Shown: positions 32,957 through 42,779 of the stretch, in pieces
Numbering within the stretch: position 1 is the stretch's first letter
How the letters are laid out: every line of letters starts with the position of its first letter
Assembly (NCBI RefSeq): GCF_900142105.1
Contig: NZ_FQZS01000010.1
Location: 1 to 64,000 of the forward strand
DNA: 64,000 nt
DNA from: Lutispora thermophila DSM 19022
Lineage (GTDB): Bacteria > Bacillota > Clostridia > Lutisporales > Lutisporaceae
Direction of reading: 5' to 3'
The notes under the pieces: model-generated
The model's database searches: none
What the model saw: the letters and a program-made list of their open reading frames with translations, nothing else
What the model was told of the DNA's origin: nothing
Made by a program: the position numbers and the translations under genes

Positions 32957-34996
32957 ATGGAAAAGGGTAAAAAGTCTAGATTTATAAGATATTCAATATT
33001 AATATCTGTGTTTTTAATCATGTATGCTGTGCTGATGATAACCGCAGCGCCAAAAAAGTACAGTTTAAGTGTAGGAGATATTGCTGCTGTAGATATTGAT
33101 GCACCTGCTAACATGGTTGATAAAGCTGCCACAGAGATGCTGCGTAAAGAAGCAGCTGATAAAGTTCAGCCTATATATAAGGTTGACCTTACTGTGCAAA
33201 TAGAACTAGAAAAAACTATTGATCATCTTTTTCATCAATTGGATGAGCTTAGAAGCAATGAAGAACTTACTATGGAAGAGAAAGTGTTAAATATAGAGAA
33301 TAGCAATGTTATTAAGTTGGACAAGGTATCTTATGAACTACTTCTGAATGCTTCAAATCAGGATTTCACCCAGACTAAGGAAAATATAAAGTATTTAATA
33401 AATCAAATATTAAATGAAAGATTAAGTGAAGAGCAAATGGACAGCAAAAGAGGAGAAATAGTAGAGTTTTTTTCCAAGCTACCAAAGCAGAACAAGCTTA
33501 ACGGTGTAGCTGCTCAAATTGCTGTATCAATAATAAAACCAAATCTTTTATATGATGAAGTAGAAACAGAGATCAGGAGAGAAGAAGCAAAAGCAAATAT
33601 CGAAGAGATTTTGATTAAAAAAGGTACAAGAATAGTAAGCAAAGGGCAAGAGGTCAACGAACAGCAGATACAACTTTTAAGAGCATATGGACTTCTTAAA
33701 GATGTAAACAGCAATGATATGAGAATCGGCTTTTCATATGGTTCCATTTTATTGGTGACTATGATAGTATTTTGTCTTTATGTTTGGATCATATGCCCCA
33801 ATGTGTGGACAAGCAATTCCTTATTAATGCTTGTTTGCATCAATATTGTCATAAACCTCATAATTGCAGTTGGTACAAGATCAATTTCTCACTATATGAT
33901 GCCTGTGCCTGCCTGCGCATTTATTTTAACAATTCTTGTGGACACCAGAATAGCTATCGTAACAAACATTGTAATGGTTATTATAATGGGTTTCTTAACG
34001 GAGTTTAATATAACTCTGATGATAGCTTTGATGTTGTCTGGAATATTGGGTTCCATAATGGTTTCAAAAACTCATCATAGGAGCATGGTTATATATGCGG
34101 GGATAGCTTCTGCATTGATTAATGTCATATCCATTATAAGCTTTGGAATGATTAATAACATTGAAATCAAATACTTTATTTATGATATTACCTATGGCAT
34201 TGTTGGGGGAATTTTTACATCAGTACTTACAATAGGCTTATTACCTTTCTTCGAATTTGCTTTTGATATAATAACACCTGCAAAGTTATTGGAATTGACA
34301 AATCCAAATCAATCTCTTCTAAGAAGGCTTATGATAGAAACACCAGGAACTTATTATCATTCAGTTTTGGTTGGGAATCTATCTGAAGCTGCTGCAGAAG
34401 AGGTGGGAGCAAATGCTCTTTTATGTAGGGCAGGTTCCTATTACCATGATATAGGTAAATTGAAAAGACCTTACTTTTTTAAAGAAAATCAGCTTACTCA
34501 GGACAATCCTCATGATAAAATTTCGCCTAATCTGAGCGCTTCAATAATAATATCCCATGTAAAGGATGGAGTAGAAATTGCAAAGAAAAGCAAGCTTCCG
34601 TCAAAAGTAATTGATATAATAAGTCAACACCATGGAAATACATTAGTAGCTTATTTTTATCACAAAGCACTTAAAGCTAAGGGAGAAGAAGCTGTAGAAG
34701 AAGAGAAATTTAGATATCCTTTATTGAAACCTCAATCAAAGGAAGCCGCAATTGTCATGCTGGCAGATTCTGTTGAAGCTTTTATCAGATCTTTGAGTGA
34801 GCCTACAAAGGAAGATGTTGAAAAGGGAGTAAGGAAGATCGTTTTTGACAAAATAAATGATAATCAGCTAAGTGAATGTAATCTGACTTTGAAAGATATA
34901 GAAAACATAATTAATGCTTTTGTGAAAGTACTTGAAGGTATATTTCATGAAAGAATAGAATATCCTGAAAATCTTAAAGAAATAGAACAACAATAA
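32957..34996 (+). CDS. pgpH: 7TM-HD cyclic-di-AMP phosphodiesterase (YqfF/PgpH)
   Basis: 679 residues. PgpH-type proteins hydrolyse cyclic di-AMP with a cytosolic HD domain. Layout: N-terminal membrane helix (about 8-28), extracellular domain (about 30-255), seven membrane segments (about 255-455), and the HD domain (about 475-640). The HD metal site is seen as ETPGTYYHSVLVGNL, AGSYYHDIGKLKRPYFF and SQHHGNTLVAYFYH. A further acidic residue lies in MLADSVEAFIRSL. Part of the phoH-yqfF-ybeY unit. Confidence 0.93.
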   Translation: MEKGKKSRFIRYSILISVFLIMYAVLMITAAPKKYSLSVGDIAAVDIDAPANMVDKAATEMLRKEAADKVQPIYKVDLTVQIELEKTIDHLFHQLDELRSNEELTMEEKVLNIENSNVIKLDKVSYELLLNASNQDFTQTKENIKYLINQILNERLSEEQMDSKRGEIVEFFSKLPKQNKLNGVAAQIAVSIIKPNLLYDEVETEIRREEAKANIEEILIKKGTRIVSKGQEVNEQQIQLLRAYGLLKDVNSNDMRIGFSYGSILLVTMIVFCLYVWIICPNVWTSNSLLMLVCINIVINLIIAVGTRSISHYMMPVPACAFILTILVDTRIAIVTNIVMVIIMGFLTEFNITLMIALMLSGILGSIMVSKTHHRSMVIYAGIASALINVISIISFGMINNIEIKYFIYDITYGIVGGIFTSVLTIGLLPFFEFAFDIITPAKLLELTNPNQSLLRRLMIETPGTYYHSVLVGNLSEAAAEEVGANALLCRAGSYYHDIGKLKRPYFFKENQLTQDNPHDKISPNLSASIIISHVKDGVEIAKKSKLPSKVIDIISQHHGNTLVAYFYHKALKAKGEEAVEEEKFRYPLLKPQSKEAAIVMLADSVEAFIRSLSEPTKEDVEKGVRKIVFDKINDNQLSECNLTLKDIENIINAFVKVLEGIFHERIEYPENLKEIEQQ

Positions 34997-35095
34997 AAAT
35001 AATAAGACAAGGGACATATCACGGGGACTTAAGTCCTTGGATATATATGAAATTAAGTATGAAGAAAAATGATATGTGACAAAGGAGAGGGTAGA

Positions 35096-35584
35096 TTGGC
35101 AGTATTAATTGATAATAGGCAGGATATAATGGTAATTTCTCATGACGTGAAAGCATTTGTTGAGAAAATTGTAAAAGCTGTTTTGGATTATGAAAAATGG
35201 GATGAAGATTTTGAGGTTAGCATATCTTTTGTAGACAATAAGGAGATTCAGACATTAAACAAGGAGTATAGAAACATAGACGCGCCTACAGATGTCTTAT
35301 CTTTTCCCATGCTGGAATATGATGAAGAAGTAAGTGATGATGAGATTTTGAGTGATGAAGAATATATAGATGCGGAAATGCCGTTGGGAGATATAGTGAT
35401 ATCCACTGAGAAAGCGATAGAGCAAGCTAAGGAATATGGACATAGTCAGGAAAGAGAGATAGCCTTCCTATTAGTCCATGGAATGCTTCATTTGTTAGGC
35501 TATGATCATCTTAATGCTGAGGATGAGAAAATAATGTTTCAAAAGCAAGATGAAATACTAAATGTATTAAATATAAAAAGATAA
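35096..35584 (+). CDS. ybeY: Endoribonuclease YbeY
   Basis: 162 residues from TTG 35096, which has AAAGGAGAGGG at the right distance; the frame runs left to 35069 without one. YbeY matures the 16S rRNA 3' end and is involved in ribosome quality control. The zinc motif HGMLHLLGYDH (H-x3-H-x5-H) is complete, and DAPTDVLSFPM is the second hallmark. An insert rich in acidic residues (YDEEVSDDEILSDEEY) lies before the GDIVIS strand. Confidence 0.93.
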   Translation: MAVLIDNRQDIMVISHDVKAFVEKIVKAVLDYEKWDEDFEVSISFVDNKEIQTLNKEYRNIDAPTDVLSFPMLEYDEEVSDDEILSDEEYIDAEMPLGDIVISTEKAIEQAKEYGHSQEREIAFLLVHGMLHLLGYDHLNAEDEKIMFQKQDEILNVLNIKR

Positions 35585-35619
35585 AAAATATATTAATTTT
35601 ATTAGGAAGAGGGGTCGCG

Positions 35620-36669
35620 ATGAAAACATCATGGAAACTATTATTGATAACAATGACTATTATTGTAATTTTGGTATCTGGGTGTCAACCTAAAAAAGGG
35701 ACTGAAGAAAATGAAGAAGCTATAAATGTGGAAGAAACTAGTGAAGAAACTGGTACAGAAATAGATTCTGTCAATAAATATATATGTCCTCTTACAGGTA
35801 TAGGAGTAGAAAATGAAGATGATATAAAATATAGGCCGGTGGCTGTTATGATTGATAACGAAAAAAGTGCCAGACCCCAATCAGGCATAGGAGAAGCAGA
35901 CATTGTATATGAAATGCCTGTAGAAGGTAATATAACCAGATATATGGCAGTCTATCATCATACACCAACAGAAAAAATAGGTCCTGTGAGAAGTGCAAGG
36001 CCATACTTTATCGATAAAGCTCTTGAATTTGATGCAATATATGTTCACTGTGGAGGAAGTCCTCAAGCATTGAAGGATATTAAGAGTTTAAAGGTGGATG
36101 CATTTGATGATTTGTCAGGCACACCTGCCTATTGGAGATCAAAAGACAGGAAGATGCCGCATAATTTGTACACCAGTACAAAACTTATAAGAGAAGTGGC
36201 TCAGAAAAAAAACCTGGAAAGAGATTCGGCACCTAAATATTTTAAGTTTAGCAATGAGTTTTTAGCTCCTGATGGAGGAAACGGCCAGAAAGTTGTAATT
36301 AACTATGATAAAAATTATAAGATATCATACATATATAATAACGATGAAAGAGTATATTATCGTCAGATAAACGGCGATAATATGAAGGATAAAGAGTCTT
36401 TGAAGGAGATTAAGGCCACAAACATAATAATTGAAAAAGTAGGAGTAAAGGTATTAGATAAGGCAGGCAGATTAGAATTAAGCAATATAGGCAAGGGTAG
36501 AGGATATTTGCTGACTGGTGGCAAACTAGTAGAAATAGAATGGAGCAAATCCAGCAGAAACGGAAAAACTACATATAACAATCTAAATGGAGAAGAAATA
36601 ACACTAAATAAAGGGAATACATGGATTCAAGTAGTATCGAATAATACTAAAATCGAATTTGGAGAGTGA
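35620..36669 (+). CDS. DUF3048-domain lipoprotein (YerB-like)
   Basis: 349 residues. A lipoprotein signal is seen (MKTSWKLLLITMTIIVILVS, lipobox VSGC at about 18-21). The DUF3048 N-terminal domain begins with RPVAVMIDNEKSARPQSGI and EADIVYEMPVEGNITRYMA. The C-terminal DUF3048 domain has KGRGYLLTGGKLVEIEWSKS and TWIQVV. YerB-like proteins are attached outside the cell membrane; their function is not settled. Ribosome site AGGAAGAGGGG. Confidence 0.9.
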   Translation: MKTSWKLLLITMTIIVILVSGCQPKKGTEENEEAINVEETSEETGTEIDSVNKYICPLTGIGVENEDDIKYRPVAVMIDNEKSARPQSGIGEADIVYEMPVEGNITRYMAVYHHTPTEKIGPVRSARPYFIDKALEFDAIYVHCGGSPQALKDIKSLKVDAFDDLSGTPAYWRSKDRKMPHNLYTSTKLIREVAQKKNLERDSAPKYFKFSNEFLAPDGGNGQKVVINYDKNYKISYIYNNDERVYYRQINGDNMKDKESLKEIKATNIIIEKVGVKVLDKAGRLELSNIGKGRGYLLTGGKLVEIEWSKSSRNGKTTYNNLNGEEITLNKGNTWIQVVSNNTKIEFGE

Positions 36670-36673
36670 TTAT

Positions 36674-37078
36674 ATGGACTATGATTTATTGATTGAGAAG
36701 GCCAAAGAAGCTAGAGAAAAAGCTTATGTAAAATATTCAAATTTTAAAGTAGGAGCAGCGTTGTTAGCAAAGTCAGGAAAGATATATACAGGATGCAATG
36801 TTGAAAATGCTTCATATGGTGCAACAATATGTGCAGAAAGAGTTGCTTTCACAAAAGCCATTTCAGAAGGTGAAAGAGATTTTGAGGCCATTGCCATAGT
36901 GAGCAGTGGCAAAGAGATTGCATATCCTTGTGGCATATGCAGACAATTCATGTCTGAATTCGGCTTGGATTTGAAACTCATATTTACAGACGACAATAAG
37001 ATTGAAACTTATAAACTATATGAACTCCTACCACATGCATTTACTGAATTTGAACCCAAAGTAGAAGGGGGTAGTTGA
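36674..37078 (+). CDS. cdd: Cytidine deaminase
   Basis: 134 residues from ATG 36674 (GGAGAGTG before it). Deaminates cytidine and deoxycytidine to uridine forms in pyrimidine salvage. Zinc-site motifs are complete: CAE in ATICAERVAF and PCGICRQ. GCNVENASYG is the substrate-binding segment. Length is that of the tetrameric Cdd type (136 in B. subtilis). cdd before era is the usual Firmicutes order. Confidence 0.95.
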   Translation: MDYDLLIEKAKEAREKAYVKYSNFKVGAALLAKSGKIYTGCNVENASYGATICAERVAFTKAISEGERDFEAIAIVSSGKEIAYPCGICRQFMSEFGLDLKLIFTDDNKIETYKLYELLPHAFTEFEPKVEGGS

Positions 37079-37079
37079 T

Positions 37080-37976
37080 TTGGATGGAAACTTTAAATCT
37101 GGTTTTGTATCAATAATAGGAAGGCCAAATGTTGGTAAGTCCACTCTCATAAATACATTCATGGGTGAGAGGATAAATATTATATCTGATAAGCCTCAGA
37201 CTACTAGAAATACTATAAGGACCATACTAACTCATGAAGATTATCAAATTGTATTCTTAGATACTCCTGGGATTCACAAACCGAAACATAAATTAGGTGA
37301 GTATATGGTAACTTCAGCGGTTCAATCCTTGAAGGGTGTTGATGTTGTTGTTGTTCTAATTGATTGTTCAACACATATAGGCAGTGGAGACATATATGTA
37401 TTTGATGCGGTAAAGAATTTAAAGACTAGAAAGATACTGGCATTGAACAAAATTGATAAAATATCAAAGCAAGAACTAGAGGGTGTTCTGGCAAAAATAA
37501 CACTATATGAAAATATATTTGACAGCATCGTACCTATATCTGCTAAATTAGGAAATAATACAGATAATCTTATAAATGAAATAGTTAAATATCTTCCTGA
37601 AGGTCCGATGTATTTCCCTCCAGATATTATAACAGATGTTCCAGAAAAATTCATTGTTGCCGAGTATATAAGGGAAAAGATATTGCTTCTTACTAAGGAA
37701 GAAATACCTCATGGTACCGCAGTAGAAGTGACTTCCATGAAAGAAAGAGAAAATAAAGACATTATAGATATTGAAGCAACAATATATTGCGAAAAGGAAT
37801 CTCATAAGAGAATTATCATAGGAAAGCAAGGATCTATGCTCAAAGCTATTGGAAGCAGAGCAAGGGTTGATATAGAAAATCTGTTGAATTGCCAAGTGAA
37901 TCTCCAGCTTTGGGTTAAGGTAAAGAGGGACTGGAGGGATAACTTATCAGCTCTTAAAGCCCTAGGTTTTAATTAG
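37080..37976 (+). CDS. era: GTPase Era
   Basis: 298 residues, TTG start at 37080 after GGGGGTAG. Era binds the 16S rRNA 3' end and helps 30S assembly. G1 GRPNVGKS at 14-21, G3 DTPG at 61-64 and G4 NKID are seen. The KH domain at the C-terminal part carries IIGKQGSMLKAIG. Length 298 is normal. With ybeY, cdd and recO it forms the conserved ribosome and repair cluster. Confidence 0.96.
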   Translation: MDGNFKSGFVSIIGRPNVGKSTLINTFMGERINIISDKPQTTRNTIRTILTHEDYQIVFLDTPGIHKPKHKLGEYMVTSAVQSLKGVDVVVVLIDCSTHIGSGDIYVFDAVKNLKTRKILALNKIDKISKQELEGVLAKITLYENIFDSIVPISAKLGNNTDNLINEIVKYLPEGPMYFPPDIITDVPEKFIVAEYIREKILLLTKEEIPHGTAVEVTSMKERENKDIIDIEATIYCEKESHKRIIIGKQGSMLKAIGSRARVDIENLLNCQVNLQLWVKVKRDWRDNLSALKALGFN

Positions 37977-37985
37977 AGGTGTATT

Positions 37986-38735
37986 ATGGCAATATTAAAG
38001 ACCCAAGGTTTGGTTTTAAAATATACTGATATCAATGAAGCTGATAGAATACTTACAATTTTAACAAGAGATAAGGGAAAAATAAAAGCAGTATCCAAAG
38101 GCTGTAGAAGACCAAAAAGCAGTCTTTTGCCAAGCAGCGAACTTTTTGCTTTTAGTGATCTAATACTATATAAGGGATCAAATTTCTACCATATAAGCTC
38201 AGGGGAGTTAAGAGAATCCTTTTATGACATAAGGAAGGATCTTTTAAAACTCTCATATGCTGTATATTTTGCCGAGTTGGCTGATTCAGTAACAGATGAG
38301 GATATACCAAGTGAAAGGTTGTTTATTGTTTTATCAAAAACCTTATATTACTTATCAAGAAATGAAATACCAGTAGGCATATTATCCTGTGGATACCAAA
38401 TAAAGTTAATGGATATAAGCGGATTTAGACCATTGATTACCAAATGTGTTAATTGTGGTCGAGAAGAAAATTTAAGTAGATTCAGCGTTGATTTGGGAGG
38501 AGCCTTATGCAGCCTTTGCTTAGAACATGATAAGGCTGCAATAAAGGTTAGCAAAGGAACTTTGGAAACAATTGGATGCTTATTGTCCACACCTATTTCG
38601 AGATTAAATACTATAAAAATTGATAATAATATTTTTATAGAGATAGATAAAATCATTATTGCTTTTGTTGAAAAACATTTGGACAAAAAGTTTAAGTCCA
38701 TGGATTTTATCAACAGCATAAAAAGCTTCGAATAA
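37986..38735 (+). CDS. recO: DNA repair protein RecO
   Basis: 249 residues. RecO loads RecA in the RecFOR pathway and anneals single strands. It has the N-terminal OB fold (TQGLVLKYTDINEADRILTILT), a helical middle, and a four-cysteine zinc site (CVNCGREENLSRF, GGALCSLC). It follows era by 9 bases. Confidence 0.93.
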   Translation: MAILKTQGLVLKYTDINEADRILTILTRDKGKIKAVSKGCRRPKSSLLPSSELFAFSDLILYKGSNFYHISSGELRESFYDIRKDLLKLSYAVYFAELADSVTDEDIPSERLFIVLSKTLYYLSRNEIPVGILSCGYQIKLMDISGFRPLITKCVNCGREENLSRFSVDLGGALCSLCLEHDKAAIKVSKGTLETIGCLLSTPISRLNTIKIDNNIFIEIDKIIIAFVEKHLDKKFKSMDFINSIKSFE

Positions 38736-38770
38736 GAATATTTTACTCGTCAATGAAAGGAGAATGTGGA

Positions 38771-39319
38771 GTGGACATTACGCTGGATAAGATAGACATT
38801 ATAAGAGACAGAACCGGCGTTTCCTATAAAGAAGCCCGGGAAGCCCTGACTCTTGCCAACGGCAACGTAGTTGATGCTTTAATAAATATTGAGGAGTCAA
38901 ACAGCAAGAATTGGACAGAGACCATATCTGTAAAGGGTAATGAGCTTGTAGACAAGTTAAAAAGCATAGTCAACACAGGAAATATCAATAGAATCAGAAT
39001 AAAGAAAGATGATGTTGTGATACTGGATATTCCTGTCACAGCCGGAGCCATAAGTGCCCTTGTTATGCCGAAGATAGCTGCTATTGGTACTGCTGCCGCA
39101 TTGATGACTAAATGTACAATTGAAGTAGAAAGAAAAAGCAAAGGAACAGTCAATGTAACTGAAGCGGTCAATAATGCTGTGTCCAATGTGGCTGATAAAG
39201 TCAAGGATTTAACAGATGATTTGAGAACTGAAAATCAGGCTTCAAACGTTAACAATCCTGATACAAATAATGATGAAAGTGATGGCTGTTGTCCTGAAAT
39301 TGATACTCAACTGCCATAG
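38771..39319 (+). CDS. DUF4342 protein with UBA-like N terminus
   Basis: 182 residues from GTG 38771, preceded by AAAGGAGA at 8-9 bases; ATG 38753 is less likely. Residues 1-40 are a UBA/EF-Ts-type three-helix module (DRTGVSYKEAREALTLANGNVVDALI). Then DUF4342: WTETISVKGNELVDKLKSIV, IRIKKDDVVILDIPVTAG, and a hydrophobic A/G-rich segment (AISALVMPKIAAIGTAAALM) that could insert into membranes. A Cys-Cys near the C terminus (SDGCCPEID) may bind metal. The gene often lies after recO in Clostridia; function unknown. Confidence 0.85.
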   Translation: MDITLDKIDIIRDRTGVSYKEAREALTLANGNVVDALINIEESNSKNWTETISVKGNELVDKLKSIVNTGNINRIRIKKDDVVILDIPVTAGAISALVMPKIAAIGTAAALMTKCTIEVERKSKGTVNVTEAVNNAVSNVADKVKDLTDDLRTENQASNVNNPDTNNDESDGCCPEIDTQLP

Positions 39320-39325
39320 AACCTA

Positions 39326-39354
39326 TTGACAAAATAATCATGTTTTGCTAGATT
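39326..39354 (+). promoter_or_regulatory. Promoter of the glyQS T-box transcript
   Basis: TTGACA, a spacer of 17 bases and TAGATT. It lies 30 to 40 bases before the first leader stem of the T-box. Confidence 0.7.
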
Positions 39355-39384
39355 ATATTACACAGAATTATAAAAGTTACTAAG

Positions 39385-39572
39385 GCTATGATAGAGAGGA
39401 GTAGCTATAATATGAGTTCAAGAGAGCTGATGGTTGGTGAGAATCAGCATTCATTTATAGTGAAGGCGCTCTTGAGCCTAATGCGATAAGAGGGCGGCAT
39501 TAGCTGACCAATAAGGGTGGAACCGCGGAAGTATACCTTTCGTCCCTTACAGGGATGAAAGGTTTTGTTTTT
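39385..39572 (+). promoter_or_regulatory. T-box riboswitch, glycine type
   Basis: The leader carries the T-box sequence AGGGTGGAACCGCGG (39514-39528), which pairs with the tRNA acceptor end in the antiterminator. A terminator follows (ACCTTTC-TCCC paired with GGGA-GAAAGGT, then a T run at about 39563-39572). In stem I, GAAGGCG (39463-39468) offers GGC, a glycine codon, as the specifier. Uncharged tRNA-Gly would allow transcription of glyQS. Confidence 0.9.
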
Positions 39573-39598
39573 AAAAAATATTGTTGGGAGGATATAAA

Positions 39599-40468
39599 AT
39601 GACTTTTCAAGAGATAATTCTATCATTGCAAAACTATTGGGCAAAGCAAAACTGTATAATAGCTCAGCCTTATGATGTAGAAAAAGGAGCAGGAACCATG
39701 AGCCCCTATACATTCCTCAAAGCTTTAGGGCCTGAACCATGGAGAATTGCATATGTAGAACCTTCCAGGAGGCCGGCAGACGCCAGATATGGAGAAAATC
39801 CAAACAGAGTATATCAGCATCATCAATATCAGGTAATACTCAAACCTTCTCCGGATAATGTTCAGGACTTATATTTAGGAAGCCTCATGGCTTTGGGAAT
39901 AGATCCCAAGAAGCATGATATAAGATTTGTTGAAGATAATTGGGAAGCACCAACTCTTGGAGCATGGGGATTAGGATGGGAAGTTTGGCTGGATGGTATG
40001 GAAATAACCCAATTTACATATTTCCAGCAAATAGGCGGTTTTGATTGTGAACTGGAATCAGCAGAACTCACTTATGGCTTGGAGAGAATAGCCATGTATA
40101 TACAAGAGAAGGATAATGTTTTTGACATTGAATGGGTTGATGGTGTTACCTATGGAGATTTCTTCAAGATGGCAGAATGGGAACATTCAAAATACAGTTT
40201 TGAATTGGCTGATACTAAGTTGCTATTTAGCTTTTTCGATTCTTATGAAGCAGAAGCAAAAAGAATAATAGAAGAAGGGCTTATACTTCCTGCCTATGAT
40301 TATGTATTAAAATGTTCTCATACTTTTAACATATTGGATGCCAGAGGAGCAATAAGTGTTACCGAAAGAACAGGGTTTATATCAAGAGTAAGAAATTTGG
40401 CAAGAATGGTAGCTCAAGCCTATTTGAAGCAAAGAGAAGCTATGGGATATCCACTGTTAAAAAAGTAG
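39599..40468 (+). CDS. glyQ: Glycine-tRNA ligase alpha subunit
   Basis: 289 residues from ATG 39599 after GGGAGG. The catalytic subunit of the bacterial alpha2beta2 glycyl-tRNA synthetase. Class II features are seen with [45 protein letters not shown] and FTYFQQIGG. Length is normal (about 290). It is controlled by the T-box before it and followed by glyS. Confidence 0.97.
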   Translation: MTFQEIILSLQNYWAKQNCIIAQPYDVEKGAGTMSPYTFLKALGPEPWRIAYVEPSRRPADARYGENPNRVYQHHQYQVILKPSPDNVQDLYLGSLMALGIDPKKHDIRFVEDNWEAPTLGAWGLGWEVWLDGMEITQFTYFQQIGGFDCELESAELTYGLERIAMYIQEKDNVFDIEWVDGVTYGDFFKMAEWEHSKYSFELADTKLLFSFFDSYEAEAKRIIEEGLILPAYDYVLKCSHTFNILDARGAISVTERTGFISRVRNLARMVAQAYLKQREAMGYPLLKK

Positions 40469-40509
40469 GTTGATATTGGATCTGGATAGATAAGAAGGAG
40501 GAGAATTAA

Positions 40510-42594
40510 GTGGCTAAGGATTTGGTTTTTGAGATAGGTACGGAAGAAATACCTGCAAAGTTCATGAATAGAACATTGGAGCAATTAAAGGAGAATGCAA
40601 CAAGGGTTTTTTTAGAAAATAGAATTGGATATGATTCCCTTGAAACATATGGCACTCCCAGGAGACTTGTGTTATATGTAAAAGACATGGCTGAGAAACA
40701 GGAAGATTTAGAAACAGAAGTAAAAGGACCTTCAAAAAAAGCTGCATATGATAATGACAGCAATCCGACTAAAGCTCTTTTAGGCTTTCTTAAAGGCAAT
40801 GGATTGGATATAAAAGATATATATATTAAAGAACTTTCCGGGGCTGAATATATCTACGGAAAAAAGCATCTTAAGGGTATGGATACAAAGGAAGTATTGA
40901 AGGTATTGCTGCCTTCCATACTGGTATCTATAAGTTTCCCTAAATCAATGAAATGGGGAAATAAATCTTTCAGGTTTGCCAGACCTGTCAGATGGCTTAT
41001 GCCCATCTTTGGTGATGAGTTGGTTGAATTTAATAAAGATGATATAAGATGCAGCAAGTACACAAAAGGGCATAGAGTTTTATCTGAGGGTGATATCGAA
41101 ATAACCAATGCGAGTGAATACTTTGATAAAATGAGAAAGGCTTATGTAATAGTTGACCAGAATGAGAGAAGAGAGATAATAAAAAAACAGTGTGAGGAAA
41201 TTGCAAAAGAGAAGAATGGAAAAATAATTCATGACGATGATTTGCTAGAAGAGATAGTATATCTGGTAGAATACCCGACAGCATTGTTGGGAAGCTTTGA
41301 AGAAGATTATCTCAAGCTGCCAAAAGAGGTTATAATAACCCCCATGAAAGAGCATCAGAGATACTTCCCGGTTGAAGATGAAAAAGGAAATCTGATGAGT
41401 AATTTCATCACCATAAGAAATGGTGATGACAGCTATATTGATATTGTAAGGCAAGGTAATGAAAAGGTTTTGAGAGCAAGGCTCTCAGATGCGAAGTTCT
41501 TCTATGAGGAAGATAAGAAAGTGCCTTTGGATCAATGTGTAGAAAAGTTAAAAAGTGTAGTTTTCCAAGAGACTCTTGGTACTATTTATGATAAGACAGT
41601 CAATATAATCAATAACTCAATTTATATAGCTCAAGAACTTGGTCTGGAAGAAAAAGAAGTAGAAGAGTTAAAGAGAGCTGCTTATTTGGCAAAAGCTGAC
41701 TTAGTTACCAATATGGTTAAAGAATTTGATGAGCTGCAGGGGATAATGGGTAGAGAATATGCCTTGGTTCAGGGAGAGAGTCCAGAAGTAGCAAAAGCTA
41801 TCGAAGAGCATTATATGCCTAGAAATGCCGGAGATGATATGCCAAGCTCACTATATGGAGCCATTGTGGGTATGGCCGATAGAATTGATACCATAACCGG
41901 TTGTTTCTCAATAGGTATACAGCCGACAGGCTCACAGGACCCCTATGCTTTAAGACGTCAAGCCATAAGCATAATAAATATCATTCTTGAAAAGAAAATT
42001 CACTTAGATATTAAGAAATTAGTACAAAAAGCCATTACACCTTTTGTTGAAAAGGGAATAATTAAAGAAGAGCCATTTAAGGTTATAGATGATGTTATTG
42101 ACTTTTTCAAACAAAGACTAAAAAATGTATTACTGGATAGAAATTATGAATACGATGTTATTGATTCTGTACTTAATGTGGGATTAACTGATATAGAAGA
42201 TGCGATGCTTAGGGTTAAGGAGTTGTCGCAGTGGAAGAATCAGGTGGATTTCCTAGCTATAGCATCCTCATTCAACAGGGTTAGCAATCTGGCTTCAAAA
42301 GCAGAAACTATGGAGATTGATAGTATCCTTCTGTCAGAGCAGGCTGAAAAAGAATTATTTGATTCTTATATGAATGTAAAAAATATATTTAATGAAGCCA
42401 TGGATAAAAAGGAATACCATGATGCATTAAAAGCTTTAATGCTAATGAAAAGACCTATAGATAACTTCTTTGACAACACCATGGTTATGGTAGAGGATCA
42501 GAGTATAAGACGAAACAGGCTAGCAATGCTTAAGACCATTGAGAATATGATGATGAGATTTGCAGACTTATCTTTGATTGTTGTGAATAAATAA
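40510..42594 (+). CDS. glyS: Glycine-tRNA ligase beta subunit
   Basis: 694 residues, GTG start at 40510 after AGGAGGAG. The beta subunit binds tRNA-Gly. Signature starts are LVFEIGTEEIPAKFM and YGTPRRLVLYV. An HD-like middle carries VPLDQCVEKLKSVVFQ and GEYALVQGE-type segments, and the C terminus has the anticodon-binding MVMVEDQSIRRNRLAML. Length is normal (about 690). Terminator follows. Confidence 0.97.
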   Translation: MAKDLVFEIGTEEIPAKFMNRTLEQLKENATRVFLENRIGYDSLETYGTPRRLVLYVKDMAEKQEDLETEVKGPSKKAAYDNDSNPTKALLGFLKGNGLDIKDIYIKELSGAEYIYGKKHLKGMDTKEVLKVLLPSILVSISFPKSMKWGNKSFRFARPVRWLMPIFGDELVEFNKDDIRCSKYTKGHRVLSEGDIEITNASEYFDKMRKAYVIVDQNERREIIKKQCEEIAKEKNGKIIHDDDLLEEIVYLVEYPTALLGSFEEDYLKLPKEVIITPMKEHQRYFPVEDEKGNLMSNFITIRNGDDSYIDIVRQGNEKVLRARLSDAKFFYEEDKKVPLDQCVEKLKSVVFQETLGTIYDKTVNIINNSIYIAQELGLEEKEVEELKRAAYLAKADLVTNMVKEFDELQGIMGREYALVQGESPEVAKAIEEHYMPRNAGDDMPSSLYGAIVGMADRIDTITGCFSIGIQPTGSQDPYALRRQAISIINIILEKKIHLDIKKLVQKAITPFVEKGIIKEEPFKVIDDVIDFFKQRLKNVLLDRNYEYDVIDSVLNVGLTDIEDAMLRVKELSQWKNQVDFLAIASSFNRVSNLASKAETMEIDSILLSEQAEKELFDSYMNVKNIFNEAMDKKEYHDALKALMLMKRPIDNFFDNTMVMVEDQSIRRNRLAMLKTIENMMMRFADLSLIVVNK

Positions 42595-42601
42595 TTATAA
42601 A

Positions 42602-42643
42602 TTAAAGGGTATGCATTTGTGTATAAAAGTGCATATCCTTTAA
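42602..42643 (+). terminator. Terminator after glyQS
   Basis: TTAAAGG-GT-ATGCA pairs with TGCAT-AT-CCTTTAA around a 14-base loop. The sequence after it is AT-rich. Confidence 0.6.
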
Positions 42644-42705
42644 TATTATTGTATATATTATGTTTTTCTATATTGCAAGACAAGTTTTTATTGTGATAAT
42701 ATACA

Positions 42706-42747
42706 TATATGTGCTATATTATTTTTAGTAATAGTATAGCACATATA
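42706..42747. promoter_or_regulatory. Inverted pair of CcpN-type operator boxes
   Basis: TATATGTGCTATA and TATAGCACATATA form a perfect 13-bp inverted repeat separated by 16 bases. They lie 30 to 70 bases before ccpN. Each arm contains a sequence fitting the CcpN box TRTGHYATAYW as I recall it from B. subtilis (TGTGCTATATT at 42710-42720; TGTGCTATACT on the other strand at 42743-42733). Autoregulation is likely. Confidence 0.65.
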
Positions 42748-42779
42748 AAGCATAAAAACATAAATTGATATGGAAGAGG

